The notes: a model not told the origin generated them from the letters alone. A stretch of 64,000 bases of DNA from Candidatus Rokuibacteriota bacterium (GCA_003220225.1 QHRU01000072.1:1-64000), one strand, 5' to 3'. Counted from the stretch's first letter, positions 17,175 through 26,554 are shown. Numbers and translations: made by a program.

Positions 17175-18883
17175 GGCTCCCTCGCGAGCTCGCGCGCCAG
17201 CCGCTCGACGAAGTCCTCGTCGAGCCCGCGCGGGTGGAAGCGAAACGCCAGGTGCAGGTACTCGTGGACGACGGTGATCCGGTCATCGGTGGTGGCGATG
17301 CCTCGCACGTGGATGCGATTGTTCTCGGCGTCGGCGAACGGCCGGCCGTGCGCGAGCCGACACGCCGCGACCGGGCGCCGCGGCGGCTCGAAGCCGCCCT
17401 CGGCGTGCAGACGCGGGCCCCAGCCACCGGCGCGCTCCGCCAGCCAGCGCTCGACGGCGCCCAGCCGCTCGCAGCCGGCGCGCCCCGCGCCGTGCAGCGT
17501 GGCCAGGCGCCCGTCGGGATACGCGGCGGCGAGAATCTGGTCGAACGCGACGCCGGAGGCGGCGAGCTCCACCGCGTCGATCCACGCGAGCGTGTTGCGG
17601 CTGCCCTGCGAGCGGTGGTACGTCACCGGCGCGCCGGCTACGACGAGGCCGTCGGTCCAGCCCGCGACGCGCCGCGCGGCCTCCGACGGCGGATTCGGCG
17701 ACACGCGCTGGGCGCGGCTGTCGTCGGCGATGTGCCAGCAGCCCTGGCGGCGGTTCGCGTTCTGCACCAGCCACGCGCGCGCGGCGATCGCGAGCGCGCG
17801 CGCGGCCTCCATGGGCCTCGCGGCCGCCTCGCGGTCCAGCACGCGGGCGACGTAGTCGTTGAGACCGAGCCGCGCGCTCAGCGTCGGCGCGCCCGTGTCG
17901 CGCGCCAGGCGCAGCGTGCCGCGGCTCGTGACGTCGAGGCTCCGCCCGTTCTGGAACTCGACGCGGTACGTGCCGTCGAGCAGCCCGGCGGTGGCGGGCA
18001 CGCCGGACGCTCGCTCCACGACCTGGCGGATCGGATAGCGGGCAAAGAAATCGACGCTGACGCACTCGCTCTCGTCGGGCGGCCGGACGTCGGCGAAGTG
18101 TCGGGCCAGCGCGGGCGCCCAGCGCTGGAGCACCTGCATGCCGCCTCCCTCGCCACGCGCCCAGACCGGCGTGCCGTCGGCGAGCCAGCCGGCGAACCCG
18201 CCCGCGTGGGTCCCGGCGCGCGTCGGATCATCCCAGGTCCACGTCTTCACCCGGAGCGTCGCGCCGAGATGGCGCGCGGGTAGCGGCTGAGCGGCGACGA
18301 CGACGTCGAGCAGCGCGCGCTCCGCCCGCTGGCGCCCGCGCGGCGGCACGGCCGCGAGCGCCGCGAGCAGCGATGCGACGGACACCCGAGTGTCCGGCAC
18401 CACGCGCGAGAGATCGAGCAGCCAGGCTGCGTCCCGTGGCAGCGTCCGCCCGCCCCAGAACACACGCCAGTCCTCGGCGGTCACGTTGAGGCGCGACGGC
18501 GCGAAGAAGAGCCCGCACGAGCAGGCGAGCGCCTGATCGACGCCGACGGTGCTGCCGGGAGCGCAGCAGAACGCCTCGTCCTTGGGCGCCGAGCCATCGC
18601 ACGTATAGTCCGGCGCCGCCAGGTCGCGCTCGGAGAGGTAGACGTAGACGAACAGCTTCCAGATGCTGCCGAGCGACGTCTCGAGCCGCCGATCGAGCGG
18701 CGTCGCCGCGGGCGGCGCCGCCAGGATCTCCCCCGGCGCCGGGCCGACGAGCCGGATGTACTCGGCCACGCCCCCGCGCAGCCACGCGACGTCGAGCGAC
18801 TCGCTGGCCACCGCCGGCGCGGCGAAGAGCAGCGTCGCCGCGATGACCGTCGCCTGGAGAGCGCGCCGACCCGCCCGTCTCAT
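17171..18883 (-). CDS. yfaQ-like: DUF2300 protein, YfaQ/MagE type, with PBP-like, SpoIID-like and HExxH parts
   Basis: The ATG at 18883 overlaps the macroglobulin stop (ATGA) and gives 570 residues, close to E. coli YfaQ; a longer open frame to 19135 is only the shadow of the previous gene. After a signal peptide (ATLLFAAPAVA), residues 70-270 look like a degenerate penicillin-binding domain: GSIWKLF (SxxK, Ser73), ACSCGLFFAPS in place of SxN, and RVKTWTWD in place of KTGT. Residues about 320-480 resemble SpoIID: LGLNDYVARVLDREAA and ALAIAARAWLV. The C-terminus has HEYLH (540-544), a zincin motif. All three parts point to peptidoglycan or peptide bond chemistry in the periplasm; activity is inferred. 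Confidence 0.85.
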   Translation of the reverse strand: MRRAGRRALQATVIAATLLFAAPAVASESLDVAWLRGGVAEYIRLVGPAPGEILAAPPAATPLDRRLETSLGSIWKLFVYVYLSERDLAAPDYTCDGSAPKDEAFCCAPGSTVGVDQALACSCGLFFAPSRLNVTAEDWRVFWGGRTLPRDAAWLLDLSRVVPDTRVSVASLLAALAAVPPRGRQRAERALLDVVVAAQPLPARHLGATLRVKTWTWDDPTRAGTHAGGFAGWLADGTPVWARGEGGGMQVLQRWAPALARHFADVRPPDESECVSVDFFARYPIRQVVERASGVPATAGLLDGTYRVEFQNGRSLDVTSRGTLRLARDTGAPTLSARLGLNDYVARVLDREAAARPMEAARALAIAARAWLVQNANRRQGCWHIADDSRAQRVSPNPPSEAARRVAGWTDGLVVAGAPVTYHRSQGSRNTLAWIDAVELAASGVAFDQILAAAYPDGRLATLHGAGRAGCERLGAVERWLAERAGGWGPRLHAEGGFEPPRRPVAACRLAHGRPFADAENNRIHVRGIATTDDRITVVHEYLHLAFRFHPRGLDEDFVERLARELAREP

Positions 18884-21800
18884 CGCACGTCCACCACGCG
18901 CGCCGTCCTGCCCTCGGCCTCGAACGCCTTCTCCTCCGGCTCGTACATCCGGAACAGCCGCGCGGGCGGCAGGACGAACCGCCCGCGCTGGGAGAAGCGC
19001 ACGAGGTGGCGCACGGTCAGCGGCGCGTCGAGCGTGCCGACCGGGACGACGTAGCGCAGATCGCCGGGCTCGTGGCGCGCGCTCTCCATGGCGCGCCGCG
19101 TCGCTGCTCCTGGCGCGCTGATCCGCATGCCCCACGTCGTCCGCTCGACGTCGGCGCCCGGCGGCAGCGGGACTTCCAGCGCGGCAAAGCGGACGCGCGT
19201 GCCGGGCTGAGGCGTCATCGTCACTTCCTCTATATAGAGGTCGCGGGCGTTCAGGCCGCGCGCTTCGTCCACCGGCGTGGCGGCCATCTCCCCTAGCTTG
19301 CCATCAGGCGCCAGCCGGTAGAGCCGGCGCTCGATCATCACGGGGAGGCGATGCGCCTCCGGCTCGGCGCTCTCATAGCGGACGATCGCGGTGACCGGCG
19401 TCGCGGGCGCGGCGCCCAGCTCGAGAGCGCCCGGTCGTCCCTGACCGGTGAAGCGCCAGACGCGGTCGCCCATCCACGAGGTCGTGAGCATCCAGTCCGT
19501 TCCCAGTGACAGCGTCGCAGGCGGCGGAGCCGGGAATGAGCCCAGAGCCTTCTGCACCCAGACCAGCGTGAGCGCGCGGTCGAACGTCGGCATCTCGTGG
19601 CTCACGCTCTCGAGAATCGCGTCGGCGTCACGCGAGGCCGCCGCGCGGTCGCCCAGCAGCAGCAGGGCGCGCGCGACGGGCAGCCCGCTCGCGGTCAGCG
19701 CGGCGCGCGCGGCATCGCGTCGTGTGGCCACCGCGGGACGCAGCGTCTGCCCATGACGCGACGCCATCTCGGCGACCAGCACGACCGCGATGTCGCGCGC
19801 GAGCGACGACGTCGGGTCGGCCAGCAGTGGACTCGTGCCCGGACGGCGCCACGGCGCAGCGGCCTCATCGCCGCCGATCGCGTCGTCCTGCAAGCCATCG
19901 ACGAGCGTCTTCGTCGGCAGCCCGATCTCCCCCATGAACCAGACGGCGAGCGCGCGATGCAGGAGCGGCTCGCCGCCGCCGCGCGCGCGGTAGACCTCCA
20001 GCAGCCGGGTCCAGTGCTCGGGCGGCAGCGTCACGCCGAGCACGCGCCCGGCGTGCCAGTCGGCGTAGTACGCGTACGCCGTCATCAAGGCGCTGTCCGT
20101 CGTGGCCGGGCCCCACCACGCGAAGACGGCGTCGGGACCCGCCATGTGCACGAGGCGAAGGCGGTTCGTCTGCAGCCGCATGGTGAGCGCGTCGCGCAGT
20201 GACGCCGGCGCCCCCGCGAAGCGCGGGTACGCGAGGCTCAGCGGAATGAGCCGGCTCGCCGTCTGCTCGGCGCAGCCCCACGGGTACTCGACGAGGCCGT
20301 CCACGATCCGGTTGAACGCGCCGGCGCCCGGCGCGGCGAACGCGACGCTGACGTTGAGCGCGTCCGGCGGCAGCGTGAGCGGCGTCCGCTGGGCCGTGAT
20401 CGGGACCGTCAGCGCGCGCGACGCCGTCCACCCGAGCGGACTGATACCGAGCTTCGTCGCCAGCGCGTCGGCGAGGACACCGCCCTGCTTGACCTCCAGC
20501 GTCACGGCGCCATCGGCAACGCGTGGCAGCGGCAACGCCACGTGGTTCGGTCCGGGGACCAGACGCAGCGGCCGGGTCGTGTCGACGCCGCCCCCCGAGA
20601 TCACGAGGTCGCCCGTCGTCTCGGCGGTCGTGCGGTTGAAGACGACGATGTCGGCGATGGGCGCGTCGCCGGTCCGGAAGCGCGTCGGCCCCGCCCACTT
20701 CAGATAGAGCGGCTTGTCCGACGCAACCCAGGCGGCGCGCTGGCCGACGACGCCGGCCTCGGTCAGCGCGCGGCCCGTGATGCGCCAGCGCCCGAGCGCG
20801 TCCGGCATCCGGAACGTGAACATCGCGCGGCCGCTGGCATCGGTGCGCAGCTCGGGAATCCAGAGCGCGGTGTCCGCCACGTCACGCCGCGGTCGCTCCA
20901 GCACCTTGACGGCGCGTGGGTTGGCGCCGCTGCGCGCCGGCGGGCTCGGCAATGACGACAACGCCATGTCGTAGGAGATGAACGAGAGGCTGGACGACGT
21001 CCGCACGTTGTTGCGCCGCGAGTGGTAGAAGAACTCGAGGATGTCGGGCGCGATCTCCGGCTGGAGCACGTAGATCATCTCGTCCACGACGGAGACCGTC
21101 AGCCGCGCGGCGACCGGCTTGCCGGCGATCGTGCTGGTGACCTCGACCCTCACCTCGTCCCCCGGTCGATAGGTCTCCCGCGCGGTCTTGAACTCCAGCG
21201 CCACCGAGTCCTGCTCGACGCGCAGCCCGCGATTCTGGAACACGTAATCGCCGCCGCGCGCGTAGAGCACGGAGAAGGTCACGTTGGGCGCGTGCTCGGG
21301 TCGCACCGGGATCTCAGCGCGCCATTGCGCCGCGCCGAGCCGCTCGAGTCTCAGCCACGGCCCTCCCGCGGTCAGCCGCGCATGGCGCTCGACGCGATCC
21401 CGCTCGAGCGTCAGCAGGGCCTCGTCCACCGGCTCGGAGAACGTGATCAGCGCGCGGGCCACGTCGCCCGGCTTGTAGCGCTCGCGGTCGAGCACGATCT
21501 CGATCGTCCCTGGCGCGACGGCGAGCCCCGGGCCGGCGACCCAGTGCGTTGTCGCCCCGACGAGCCGGCGCGACGCGTCGAGTAGCGAGACGGTGTAGGA
21601 CCCGGGCTCGGCGAACGCCATGGCGAGCGGCCCGCTGGCGTCCAGCTGGCCGGTGTCCCGTGCGCGGTTCTCCAGGCGCACGCGCTCCCAGCGGACGGGC
21701 CGGTCGGGGCCGCCGCGCGCCGGCGAGATCGTGAAGCTCACCGTCTCGCCGGGCGCGCTGAAGCGGCGCGGCGCGGTCAGCGTGTAGAGGGTGGCGCCGC

Positions 21801-23451
21801 GCTCGATCAGGATCTCCCTGGTCGTGCGCACCCGGTAGGCGGCCGCGTCGCTCGCGAGGAGCGTCAGCACATAGCGGCTCGGCTGCTCGGCGGCGGGCAG
21901 CGTGAAGGCCGCCGCACCCGTATCGTCCGTGGTCAGCTCGTCGGCCTCGAGCTTCACCGGCGAGCGATCGGCGTAGCGCAGCTCGCCCTCGACCGTGGTC
22001 AGCGCCTGCGACTTCACGACGAGCTGCACGGCGGCGCCCGTCACCGGGCTGCCGTCGGGATAGAGGAGCACGACGCGTCCCGTGATCGCCTCGCGCGTCC
22101 TGGATTCCGGCCGGTCCAGGCGCACGTCGATCTCGAAGTGCGGCTTCACGTAGTCCGCGACGCGAAAGGCGGCGCCGTGGACCTGCTTGCCGTACTCGAG
22201 GCGGATATCGTAACCGCCCGCCGGGCTGTTCGCCGGCAGCTCGACGCTGGTATTCGCGCCGGACGTCGGCGACAGGGTGAGCGCGCGCGTCGCCACCGGC
22301 GTGCCGGTCGGGTCGAGCACCGTCAGCGCGAGCGGTCCCGCCACCACCGGCTGAGAGCGTCTGGCGTCCTTGAACTCGCGGCCGAGGACTTTCACGTGCA
22401 CGGTGTCGCCGGGCCGGTAGAGTGGCCGATCGGTCACCGCGTAGAGCTTCGTGTCGTAGATCTCGCTGTCGTAGTAGAAGTTCTCGGAGACGAACACGCC
22501 GCCGTCGCCGTCGCGGCCGATCACGTAGGTGCGCTCGGGGCTGGCGTGGCGGAAGACGGCGACGCCGTCGGCACCCGTCGTCGCGCTCTGCAGCGTGCCG
22601 AGACCGTCGGTCCACGCGACGTCCACGCCGCCGACGGCCCGACCCGTCCGGCGATCGACCGTCCACACGAGCAGCTCGCCGGCCGAGACCTTCGTGAGCG
22701 CCACCGTGTCGGAGACGAAGACGAGCGTGGTCGCGCGGTACGCGCCGATGATGGCCTCGACCAGATAGAGGCCGGGCGCGCGCTTGCCGATCGGCACCAG
22801 CACGTTGCCACGCGACGAGCGCGCCCAGTCCCACTCGCTGCTGCTGCCGGCCAGCGTCACCTGCTTGGGCGGCTCGATCGGCCTGGCCTGCCACACCGGA
22901 TAGCGGAAGCGATCGACCAGCTCGAAGCCCTTCAACGGCGCGAACTGCGGGGCGCTCTCGTACTCCACGGTCCAGTTGCCGCGGGGCGCCCTGGTCTCGG
23001 GGGCGCGCATGGTGACGGCCTTGCGCGCGCCCGACACGAACAGCCGCTGCCAGCTCTGGCGCGCCTGGCGGTTCCACTGGCTCCACAGATGGCTCAGCGT
23101 GTTCGCGAGCCCCTCGCCCTCGTACGCGCCCTTGACCTCCACGCGATGCAGGTTCGGCTGGCGCTTGAGGAACGCGATGGGATCCGGCACGCGATAGACC
23201 ACGATGTCGGCGCCGCCGTAGCCCTCGACGTGGCCGTACGGCGCGCCGGCGGGCGTCTCCAGCCGCACGACCGCGACGCCGTCGGCGCCGACGCTGGCGT
23301 CCGAGAGCAGGAAGAACTGGTCCCCGCGTGCAGGCTCGTAGCCGCTCGCCTCGGACGCGAGCGCGCCCGCGAGCGCGGCCACGATCAGCGCGACAAGAAC
23401 GCCAGCCGGAAGACGCCGACGAAGTTGGGGTTGCCGGGCTCTGGACGCCAT
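18880..23451 (-). CDS. yfaS-like: Bacterial alpha-2-macroglobulin, YfaS/MagD operon type, with CAEQ thioester motif
   Basis: The 1523-residue protein is near the length of E. coli YfaS. It starts with a signal anchor (LPAGVLVALIVAALAGALAS) without a lipobox Cys. The MG2-type domain starts near residue 340 (LYRPGDTVHVKVLG), the MG7/bait-neighbouring domain near 745-800 (YRPGDEVRVEVTS, SVVDEMIYVLQP), and the A2M domain near 880 (FRMPDALGRWRITGRAL). The thioester domain has YPWGCAEQTASR, Cys1060, fitting CxEQ. C-terminal domains follow to TARVVDVR. Macroglobulins trap proteases after bait cleavage. From memory, YfaS/MagD-type proteins were described as lacking CxEQ, so this copy is unusual. The gene overlaps yfaT by 67 bases and yfaQ by 4. 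Confidence 0.95.
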   Translation of the reverse strand: MASRARQPQLRRRLPAGVLVALIVAALAGALASEASGYEPARGDQFFLLSDASVGADGVAVVRLETPAGAPYGHVEGYGGADIVVYRVPDPIAFLKRQPNLHRVEVKGAYEGEGLANTLSHLWSQWNRQARQSWQRLFVSGARKAVTMRAPETRAPRGNWTVEYESAPQFAPLKGFELVDRFRYPVWQARPIEPPKQVTLAGSSSEWDWARSSRGNVLVPIGKRAPGLYLVEAIIGAYRATTLVFVSDTVALTKVSAGELLVWTVDRRTGRAVGGVDVAWTDGLGTLQSATTGADGVAVFRHASPERTYVIGRDGDGGVFVSENFYYDSEIYDTKLYAVTDRPLYRPGDTVHVKVLGREFKDARRSQPVVAGPLALTVLDPTGTPVATRALTLSPTSGANTSVELPANSPAGGYDIRLEYGKQVHGAAFRVADYVKPHFEIDVRLDRPESRTREAITGRVVLLYPDGSPVTGAAVQLVVKSQALTTVEGELRYADRSPVKLEADELTTDDTGAAAFTLPAAEQPSRYVLTLLASDAAAYRVRTTREILIERGATLYTLTAPRRFSAPGETVSFTISPARGGPDRPVRWERVRLENRARDTGQLDASGPLAMAFAEPGSYTVSLLDASRRLVGATTHWVAGPGLAVAPGTIEIVLDRERYKPGDVARALITFSEPVDEALLTLERDRVERHARLTAGGPWLRLERLGAAQWRAEIPVRPEHAPNVTFSVLYARGGDYVFQNRGLRVEQDSVALEFKTARETYRPGDEVRVEVTSTIAGKPVAARLTVSVVDEMIYVLQPEIAPDILEFFYHSRRNNVRTSSSLSFISYDMALSSLPSPPARSGANPRAVKVLERPRRDVADTALWIPELRTDASGRAMFTFRMPDALGRWRITGRALTEAGVVGQRAAWVASDKPLYLKWAGPTRFRTGDAPIADIVVFNRTTAETTGDLVISGGGVDTTRPLRLVPGPNHVALPLPRVADGAVTLEVKQGGVLADALATKLGISPLGWTASRALTVPITAQRTPLTLPPDALNVSVAFAAPGAGAFNRIVDGLVEYPWGCAEQTASRLIPLSLAYPRFAGAPASLRDALTMRLQTNRLRLVHMAGPDAVFAWWGPATTDSALMTAYAYYADWHAGRVLGVTLPPEHWTRLLEVYRARGGGEPLLHRALAVWFMGEIGLPTKTLVDGLQDDAIGGDEAAAPWRRPGTSPLLADPTSSLARDIAVVLVAEMASRHGQTLRPAVATRRDAARAALTASGLPVARALLLLGDRAAASRDADAILESVSHEMPTFDRALTLVWVQKALGSFPAPPPATLSLGTDWMLTTSWMGDRVWRFTGQGRPGALELGAAPATPVTAIVRYESAEPEAHRLPVMIERRLYRLAPDGKLGEMAATPVDEARGLNARDLYIEEVTMTPQPGTRVRFAALEVPLPPGADVERTTWGMRISAPGAATRRAMESARHEPGDLRYVVPVGTLDAPLTVRHLVRFSQRGRFVLPPARLFRMYEPEEKAFEAEGRTARVVDVR

Positions 23452-24038
23452 CGCGTGTCCTTGTCGCGCATGAGCTGGTCGAGGGTGACGGCGCGGAGCC
23501 CGTTATCGGACGGCGTCTCCACGCCGGTGTGATAGGCGACGTAACGCCCCATCCACACCATGAGGTGCTGATCGTCGCCCTGGTCGAAGAAGAGGAGGTC
23601 GCCGGGCTCGGCCGTGTTCACGTCGCGCCCGATGGAGCGGCTGTTGCGCCGCACCAGCATCTCCGCGGTGACGAACGGCCCGCGCGTGCCGTCGTCGCGC
23701 ACCCACCCGCCGAGCGCGCGCCGCTCGGCGTCGCTCAGCTCGACGTCCGGCGGCAGCGCGCGGCTCGAGAGCCCGTTGGCGGCCAGCCACCTCGCGTCGT
23801 GCGACCGCAGCGCCTCGCTGACCGCGAAGCGCACCAGCCCGGCGCAGTCACGATGGAACCAGCGTGGCGTCGGGCCCTGGCGCAATTGCTCGTTCACCAC
23901 GCGCACCATCCAGGCGCGCACGATCATCGAGCGATGCGCGTCGAGGCGAAGCACCGGGTCGGGCTCCGCCGCCGTCAGCGCATCGGCGCTCTCCGTCCAG
24001 AGCACGAGCGCGAGCGCGACGAGCCTACGGCCGGCCAA
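23385..24038 (-). CDS. yfaT-like: DUF1175 protein, YfaT/MagC type, NlpC/P60-like
   Basis: The 217-residue protein matches the length of E. coli YfaT. It has a short signal-like N-terminus. FHRDCAGLVRFAVSEAL (Cys65) resembles the catalytic Cys motif DCSGLV of NlpC/P60 amidases, and EPGDLLFFDQGDDQHLMVWM (His158) followed by YVAYHTG (His170) resembles their PGDLVFF and His motifs. A Cys-His peptidase or amidase acting on peptidoglycan peptides is plausible but unproven. It overlaps the DUF2138 gene by 14 bases and the macroglobulin gene by 67, so translation is coupled. Confidence 0.88.
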   Translation of the reverse strand: MAGRRLVALALVLWTESADALTAAEPDPVLRLDAHRSMIVRAWMVRVVNEQLRQGPTPRWFHRDCAGLVRFAVSEALRSHDARWLAANGLSSRALPPDVELSDAERRALGGWVRDDGTRGPFVTAEMLVRRNSRSIGRDVNTAEPGDLLFFDQGDDQHLMVWMGRYVAYHTGVETPSDNGLRAVTLDQLMRDKDTRWRPEPGNPNFVGVFRLAFLSR

Positions 24039-25683
24039 GGCGCCTCCAGTCCACGGCGAGCCAGCGGTCGGCGCGTGGCGTGGCGTCGCTCGGCAGCACG
24101 AGCGCGTACGCCGGGTAACGCTTCAGCGTGGCGAGCCGTGGCACGAGCCGAGTGGACGCCGCGTTGCGGAAGACGGGCTCCTGGCCGGCGGGCAGGCTGG
24201 CGAACGCCTCCGCCTCGGCGAGCGTGCCGAGCGAGCGCGGCACGAGGACCGCGAGCACCGTCGCCTCGTCGGGCAGCACGTCGGCGAGCGACGGGTACTG
24301 GCGATTCGCCACCGCGAGCGCCTCGCCGACCAGCCGATCGTCGGGCGAGAACGCGACGGCGTGGCGGTGGCGCGCGAGACTCACCTGGAAGAACGTCTCG
24401 GCCTGCGGCCCGACGCCCCGCCGGCGGACGCCGTCGCGCGCCGTCACGTGCCGCTGCCAGAGCGCGGCGTCGGCAGCCTCGGCACGCGCCACCGCGTAAC
24501 GTGGATCGTCGGCGCCCTCGAGCGAGCGCTCCCACGCACCGACGGCCGCCGTGAACAACCGCTCGAGCACCGCCGCCTCCGCCGGCTCGAGCGGTCGCCG
24601 CGTCGGCACCAGGAAGAGCGGCGTGTAGAGCCGAGACCTCGGGTACCAGCAGACGGCGGCGGGGCCGTCGAGCGCCTCGACAACCGGCTGCGTCGCCGCC
24701 GTCTCGACGCCGACCGTCTCCGCCAGCGTCGCGGCCTCCGGCCACTGCACGGGCAGCGCGACGCACGCGCCGGGCTCGGCGGGCACGAGGGCCCACAGCG
24801 CTCGCGTGGAGAGCGCGCGCTCGGGCAGCGCAGCGGGATCGAGCAGCACGCGCGTCGCCCAGCCGTCGCGCGCGAAGTCGAAGCGCAGCGCGCTCACGCC
24901 GGGAAAGAAGCGCTGGTAGCCGAACGACAGGTAGCGGGCGCTCACGGCCAGCGTGTGACGCCGCTCGCCAGGCTCGAGCGCGAAGTGGTCGCGGTAGATC
25001 CGCCGCGGCTCGTCGCGTCCGCTCAGCAGCCCGGCGACGACCGAGCGGCCGGCGCCGCGCAGTCGCCCCTGGCGATCGGTGAGCATCGCGGCGTCCGACA
25101 GGATCACCAGGCGGTCGCCGTGGCCGGCGAAGAGCAGGACACGGCGGCGCGCGTAGGCGAGCGCGTAGACCGGCACCGCGCCGCCGTCGACCTCGAGGTC
25201 GCCCTCGACGCGCGTGAGCTGCGCGTCCTTCAGCGCGACCTTCGCGGCCATCTCGAGGATACGCGTGAGCCCGGTGCGGCTGACGACGACCAGCGAGTGG
25301 CCGAGCCGGCCGTCGCCCGCCTTCCACAGCGCGATCTCGGCCGGCTGATCGATGACCGCGTGGATCACCCGGTCACCGAGGTCGAGATCGTGCTCGTAGG
25401 CCAGCCGCCGCAGCGTGCCGCCCAGGCTCAAGCGTCCTTCGGTCTGCTCGTAGTACGTGACGAAGTCCTCGGTGAGGACGTCGCGGAACATCGGAACGGT
25501 CAGGAGATCGCGCGGCAGATCCGCGAGGCTCGCGGTCTGCACCAGCGCGTCGGGGCGGGCGAGGTCGAGCGCGATCGCGGGCGCGTCGAGGACCAGCGCC
25601 CCGCCCCGGCGGACGGCGAGGACGCCGCCCACCAGAACGAGGATGACCACCGCCGCGACGCCGAGCTTAAGGCTTCTGGACAT
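24025..25683 (-). CDS. yfaA-like: DUF2138 protein, YfaA/MagB type
   Basis: The 552-residue protein has one N-terminal membrane anchor (LGVAAVVILVLVGGVLAV) and a large periplasmic part, as in E. coli YfaA. Recognisable segments are DALVQTASLADLPRDLLTVP, HAVIDQPAEIALWKAGDGRL and LSFGYQRFFPGVSALRFDF. The C-terminus (PAYALVLPSDATPRADRW) fits the family. Function is unknown; the conserved link with the macroglobulin suggests a structural or regulatory partner. The start overlaps the OmpA-like gene's end by 17 bases. Confidence 0.87.
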   Translation of the reverse strand: MSRSLKLGVAAVVILVLVGGVLAVRRGGALVLDAPAIALDLARPDALVQTASLADLPRDLLTVPMFRDVLTEDFVTYYEQTEGRLSLGGTLRRLAYEHDLDLGDRVIHAVIDQPAEIALWKAGDGRLGHSLVVVSRTGLTRILEMAAKVALKDAQLTRVEGDLEVDGGAVPVYALAYARRRVLLFAGHGDRLVILSDAAMLTDRQGRLRGAGRSVVAGLLSGRDEPRRIYRDHFALEPGERRHTLAVSARYLSFGYQRFFPGVSALRFDFARDGWATRVLLDPAALPERALSTRALWALVPAEPGACVALPVQWPEAATLAETVGVETAATQPVVEALDGPAAVCWYPRSRLYTPLFLVPTRRPLEPAEAAVLERLFTAAVGAWERSLEGADDPRYAVARAEAADAALWQRHVTARDGVRRRGVGPQAETFFQVSLARHRHAVAFSPDDRLVGEALAVANRQYPSLADVLPDEATVLAVLVPRSLGTLAEAEAFASLPAGQEPVFRNAASTRLVPRLATLKRYPAYALVLPSDATPRADRWLAVDWRRLGRP

Positions 25684-26326
25684 CGACGTTCGTGGGCACG
25701 ATCGGAGCGGGAGCGGCCGCGGGGGTCGACATCGTGGACACCGAGGCCACGGGGCCCAGGCGGCGAATCTCCAGATGCACGCGGCGGTTGAGCTGCTGGC
25801 ACTCCTTGCCCGGGTCGTCGCAGAGCGCCGCCTCTGGACCGAGCGCCACGACCTTCACCGAGGACTCCGGGACGCCCAGCTCGACGAGGAACTGCTTGAC
25901 CGTGTCCGCGCGCCGCTGCGCGAGGACCTTGTTGTAGACGGCCGGCCCCTGGATGTCCGCGTAGCCCGTGACCAGCACCGCCCAGGTCTCAGTGCGCGCC
26001 ATGCCCGCCGCCTTGTCCTGGAGCATCTTCGCGCCGTCGGCGCGGAGGCGCGCGCTCTTGAAGTCGAAGTAGACGTCGGCGTGGACGACGACCCCGTCGG
26101 GCGTCGGCACGGTCAGCGTCGGCCGCGGTGTCTCGAGAGGCTTGGCGTTGGCCGGCTTGCCGGCGGCGGCGACGGCCATCCCCGCGGAGGCCTCGTCCGG
26201 CCGCGCCTGCATCCAGTAGAGCGCCCCCACCCCGCTCAGCAGCATCGCGAGGCACCCGATCGCGATCACCAGCCCCCGCAGGAGCTCGTTCTTCGTGTGT
26301 GTCGACTGCACGTTCGTCGTCGTCAT
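25667..26326 (-). CDS. OmpA-domain inner-membrane-anchored protein, first gene of the macroglobulin operon
   Basis: The 219-residue protein has one TM (GLVIAIGCLAMLLSGVGALY, residues 18-38), a short linker, and an OmpA/MotB C-terminal domain at about 75-190. Marks of the peptidoglycan-binding fold are VYFDFKSARLRADGAKML, VTGYADIQGP, NKVLAQRRADTVKQFLVELG and QLNRRVHLEI. It would fix the complex to peptidoglycan from the inner membrane. A Pro/Ala tail follows. A sigma-54-like promoter lies 80 bases upstream. Confidence 0.88.
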   Translation of the reverse strand: MTTTNVQSTHTKNELLRGLVIAIGCLAMLLSGVGALYWMQARPDEASAGMAVAAAGKPANAKPLETPRPTLTVPTPDGVVVHADVYFDFKSARLRADGAKMLQDKAAGMARTETWAVLVTGYADIQGPAVYNKVLAQRRADTVKQFLVELGVPESSVKVVALGPEAALCDDPGKECQQLNRRVHLEIRRLGPVASVSTMSTPAAAPAPIVPTNVDVQKP

Positions 26327-26403
26327 GGCCTTCTCCGTGGCTTGGTTTCGTACCCCGCGCCGGCCGGCCCGCCCACGCGGCGGCCGCGCACGCCAGGCTC
26401 ATA

Positions 26404-26420
26404 TCGCAACGCCCGGGCCA
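26404..26420 (-). promoter_or_regulatory. Sigma-54-type promoter candidate for the macroglobulin operon
   Basis: On the minus strand the sequence TGGCCCGGGCGTTGCGA (26420-26404) fits the -24/-12 consensus TGGCACG-N4-TTGCW: GG and GC are at the required spacing. Transcription would start near 26394, leaving a leader of about 68 bases before the OmpA-like ATG. The gene for a sigma-54 activator is the next intact gene upstream. Confidence 0.6.
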
Positions 26421-26473
26421 GACCCTGAACGACGCAACGACGCGCACTTGGCTCACGCGGGGCGCCGCGCGAC

Positions 26474-26489
26474 GCGGGGACGTCCCCGC
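26474..26489. promoter_or_regulatory. Perfect 16-bp palindrome, possible activator site
   Basis: GCGGGGACGTCCCCGC is a perfect palindrome centred about 88 bases upstream of the predicted start of the sigma-54 promoter, the usual distance for an enhancer-type activator site. A related half (TCCCCGCG) follows at once. GC-rich DNA gives such palindromes by chance more often, so this is a candidate only. Confidence 0.4.
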
Positions 26490-26554
26490 ATCCCCGCGTG
26501 GCCCCGCGGGCGCAGTGCGAGCCTCAGGACGTCGCGGGGCCGCAATGGGTTCAC

